A stretch of DNA of 7,648 nucleotides from Bacteroidales bacterium (lineage in GTDB: Bacteria > Bacteroidota > Bacteroidia > Bacteroidales > UBA932): positions 1 through 7,648 of the forward strand of contig JAFYMJ010000020.1 in assembly GCA_017556665.1 (NCBI GenBank), in the 5' to 3' direction. The position numbers were made by a program, and so were the translations under genes. The notes beneath the pieces are model-generated. The model did no database searches. It was not told the DNA's origin and saw only the letters and a program-made list of their open reading frames with translations. This document shows, piece after piece, positions 6,901 through 7,648 of this stretch (position 1 is its first letter; each line of letters begins with the position of its first letter).

Positions 6901-6931
6901 TTTGCATAAATAAATTTTATTTATACCTTTG
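6901..6931 (+). promoter_or_regulatory. Consensus promoter of tRNA-Glu and rpsT
   Basis: TTTG (6901-6904), a 19-bp spacer and TACCTTTG (6924-6931) form a full match to the Bacteroidetes primary sigma promoter, and the -7 box is the same octamer as at ruvX. Initiation would fall a few bases after 6931, giving a 5' leader of roughly a dozen bases before the tRNA. The spacer is entirely A/T except for C6905. Confidence 0.8.
6906..6924. repeat. Perfect 9-bp inverted repeat in the promoter spacer
   Basis: ATAAATAAA (6906-6914) and TTTATTTAT (6916-6924) are exact reverse complements around a single T. The repeat fills the spacer and takes in the first T of the -7 box. It might be an operator or an easily melted element. 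It is all A and T, so a chance origin is possible. Confidence 0.5.
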
Positions 6932-6949
6932 CAGTCCCAAAGTGGACAA

Positions 6950-7021
6950 GGTCGGTTCGTCTAACGGTTAGGACTCAAGATTTTCATTCTTGCAATAGGG
7001 GTTCGATTCCCCTACCGACTA
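6950..7021 (+). tRNA. tRNA-Glu (anticodon TTC)
   Basis: A complete cloverleaf can be drawn. Acceptor 6950-6956 pairs with 7014-7020 and A7021 is the discriminator base. The D arm GTCT/GGAC encloses AACGGTTA. The anticodon stem CAAGA/TCTTG (6976-6980 and 6988-6992) has loop TTTTCAT and anticodon TTC at 6983-6985. The T arm AGGGG/CCCCT (6997-7001 and 7009-7013) has loop TTCGATT. CCA is not encoded (CTA follows the discriminator) and must be added after transcription. The first acceptor pair is a G-U wobble. A consensus promoter lies just upstream, and rpsT starts 25 bp downstream with no terminator between, so the tRNA is probably cut from a joint precursor. Confidence 0.96.
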
Positions 7022-7046
7022 CTAATAATATTAAAAAATAAATAAA

Positions 7047-7301
7047 ATGGCAAATCACGCATCAGCAGAAAAACGCAATCGCCAAAACGCGAAGCGTAGA
7101 TTGCATAATCGCTATTATGCAAAAACAACACGCAATGCAATTAAAGCATTACGTAACACAACTGACAAAGCAGCAGCAGAGGCATTAATGCCAAAAGTAT
7201 ATGCTATGTTAGACAAATTAGCTAAGACAAACATTATTCACAAGAATAAAGCAGCAAACCTAAAGAGCGGTATTGCTACATATGTAAACAAATTAGCATA
7301 A
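7047..7301 (+). CDS. rpsT: 30S ribosomal protein S20
   Basis: A small, very basic protein of 84 residues that binds 16S rRNA early in 30S assembly. The family pattern is clear: [30 protein letters not shown] N-terminal helix (1-26), then [22 protein letters not shown] (54-75) and a VNKLA end. The start follows an A/T-only leader without a Shine-Dalgarno site. Six of seven arginines use CGC or CGT, while neighbouring genes use almost only AGA, which fits codon selection in a highly expressed gene. It is co-oriented with tRNA-Glu, shares its promoter, and is followed 25 bases later by a strong terminator. Confidence 0.98.
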   Translation: MANHASAEKRNRQNAKRRLHNRYYAKTTRNAIKALRNTTDKAAAEALMPKVYAMLDKLAKTNIIHKNKAANLKSGIATYVNKLA

Positions 7302-7326
7302 TTTTACTATTTGTCAGAAAACATAT

Positions 7327-7358
7327 AAAAAACTCTCCAAACTTTGGAGAGTTTTTTT
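7327..7358 (+). terminator. Strong intrinsic terminator after rpsT
   Basis: CTCTCCAA (7333-7340) pairs perfectly with TTGGAGAG (7344-7351) across loop ACT. Six As before the stem can pair with the seven Ts after it (7352-7358), extending the stem to about 14 bp. This is the clearest terminator in the window. It ends the tRNA-Glu/rpsT transcript and separates it from radC. Confidence 0.9.
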
Positions 7359-7371
7359 ATTGTATATGTTT

Positions 7372-7648
7372 ATGACAACCAAACTCTCAATCAACAAATG
7401 GGCATCCGATGAGAGGCCCAGGGAAAAATTCATAGAGAAAGGGGCTGCTGCGTTAAGCAATGCAGAACTTCTGGCAATACTTATAGGGAGTGGAACAGCA
7501 GAAAACAATGCTATTGAGATTGGCCGCAACATACTGTTGGAATGCAACAACAATCTTAATAACCTATGTATGCTCTCCTACGACAATTTAAGGAAACACA
7601 AAGGGATAGGGCCAGGCAAAGCACTCTCTATAATGAGCGCTTTTGAAC
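7372..7648 (+). CDS. radC: RadC family protein, 5' part (truncated by the window edge)
   Basis: The visible 92 codons match the N-terminal part of RadC (UPF0758). INKWASDERPREKFIEKGA (7-25) is followed by LSNAELLAILIGSGT (28-42), the family hallmark, and a helix-hairpin-helix-like HKGIGPGKALSI (77-88). The C-terminal JAB1/MPN metal-binding domain (usual HxHPSG-type motif) would lie beyond the edge. An early role in DNA repair was proposed for E. coli RadC but is not supported; the biochemical function is unknown. A second in-frame ATG at 7366 would add Met-Phe; I prefer 7372 because the family begins close to the KLSI segment, but either is possible. The gene starts 13 bases after the rpsT terminator and I see no consensus promoter, so the source of its transcript is unclear. 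Confidence 0.93.
   Translation, partial: MTTKLSINKWASDERPREKFIEKGAAALSNAELLAILIGSGTAENNAIEIGRNILLECNNNLNNLCMLSYDNLRKHKGIGPGKALSIMSAFE

Noticed and set aside
7339..7346. AAACTTTG as a -7 box for radC
   Set aside because: The first base mismatches TAnnTTTG, the nearest upstream TTTG is 25 bp away, and the sequence is part of the rpsT terminator stem-loop.
1..7648. Mobile element, CRISPR array, toxin-antitoxin pair or other defence system
   Set aside because: No direct-repeat array, transposase, recombinase or paired small genes were found; apart from the unidentified leftmost fragment, every full-length gene is a core family in a housekeeping setting.

Overview
The window is ordinary core chromosome of a Bacteroidetes bacterium, most likely of the order Bacteroidales. 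The evidence is AT-rich, AGA-biased coding, an almost complete lack of Shine-Dalgarno sequences, two matches to the Bacteroidetes promoter (TTTG, 19-20 bp, TAnnTTTG), and gene families typical of that phylum (a DUF4837-type lipoprotein and an M23-like membrane protein beside dxr). I cannot assign a family or genus. I see no mobile element, CRISPR array, phage gene or obvious defence system.

Layout. Positions 100-2451 hold a tight minus-strand operon read ruvX, def, phosphomannomutase/phosphoglucomutase, with gaps of 4 and 2 bp. It starts at a good promoter next to the ruvX start codon and ends at a hairpin terminator at about 70-95. Positions 2480-6894 hold a divergent plus-strand operon: an M23/LytM-like membrane protein whose metal site looks destroyed, dxr, rseP, and a DUF4837-type lipoprotein, with gaps of 7, 16 and 12 bp. 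Only 28 bp separate the two divergent start codons. At 6901-7358 lies a translation unit: a consensus promoter, tRNA-Glu(TTC), rpsT (ribosomal protein S20) and a strong intrinsic terminator. The 5' part of radC follows and runs off the right edge. The first 65 bases hold at most a short gene end that I cannot identify.

How the genes fit together. The minus operon combines housekeeping functions: RNase H-fold YqgF/RuvX nuclease, removal of N-terminal formyl groups, and hexose-phosphate mutase for envelope sugars. The plus operon has an envelope theme: a periplasmic LytM-like domain, the committed step of the MEP isoprenoid pathway (which feeds undecaprenyl phosphate and quinones), an intramembrane site-2 protease, and a lipoprotein with an acidic stretch after its cysteine resembling the Bacteroidetes surface-export signal. 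Nothing here is clearly a new system. The best candidates for follow-up are the probable pseudo-enzyme LytM protein and its operon partners, the probably leaderless ruvX transcript, and the perfect palindrome filling the spacer of the tRNA-Glu/rpsT promoter.
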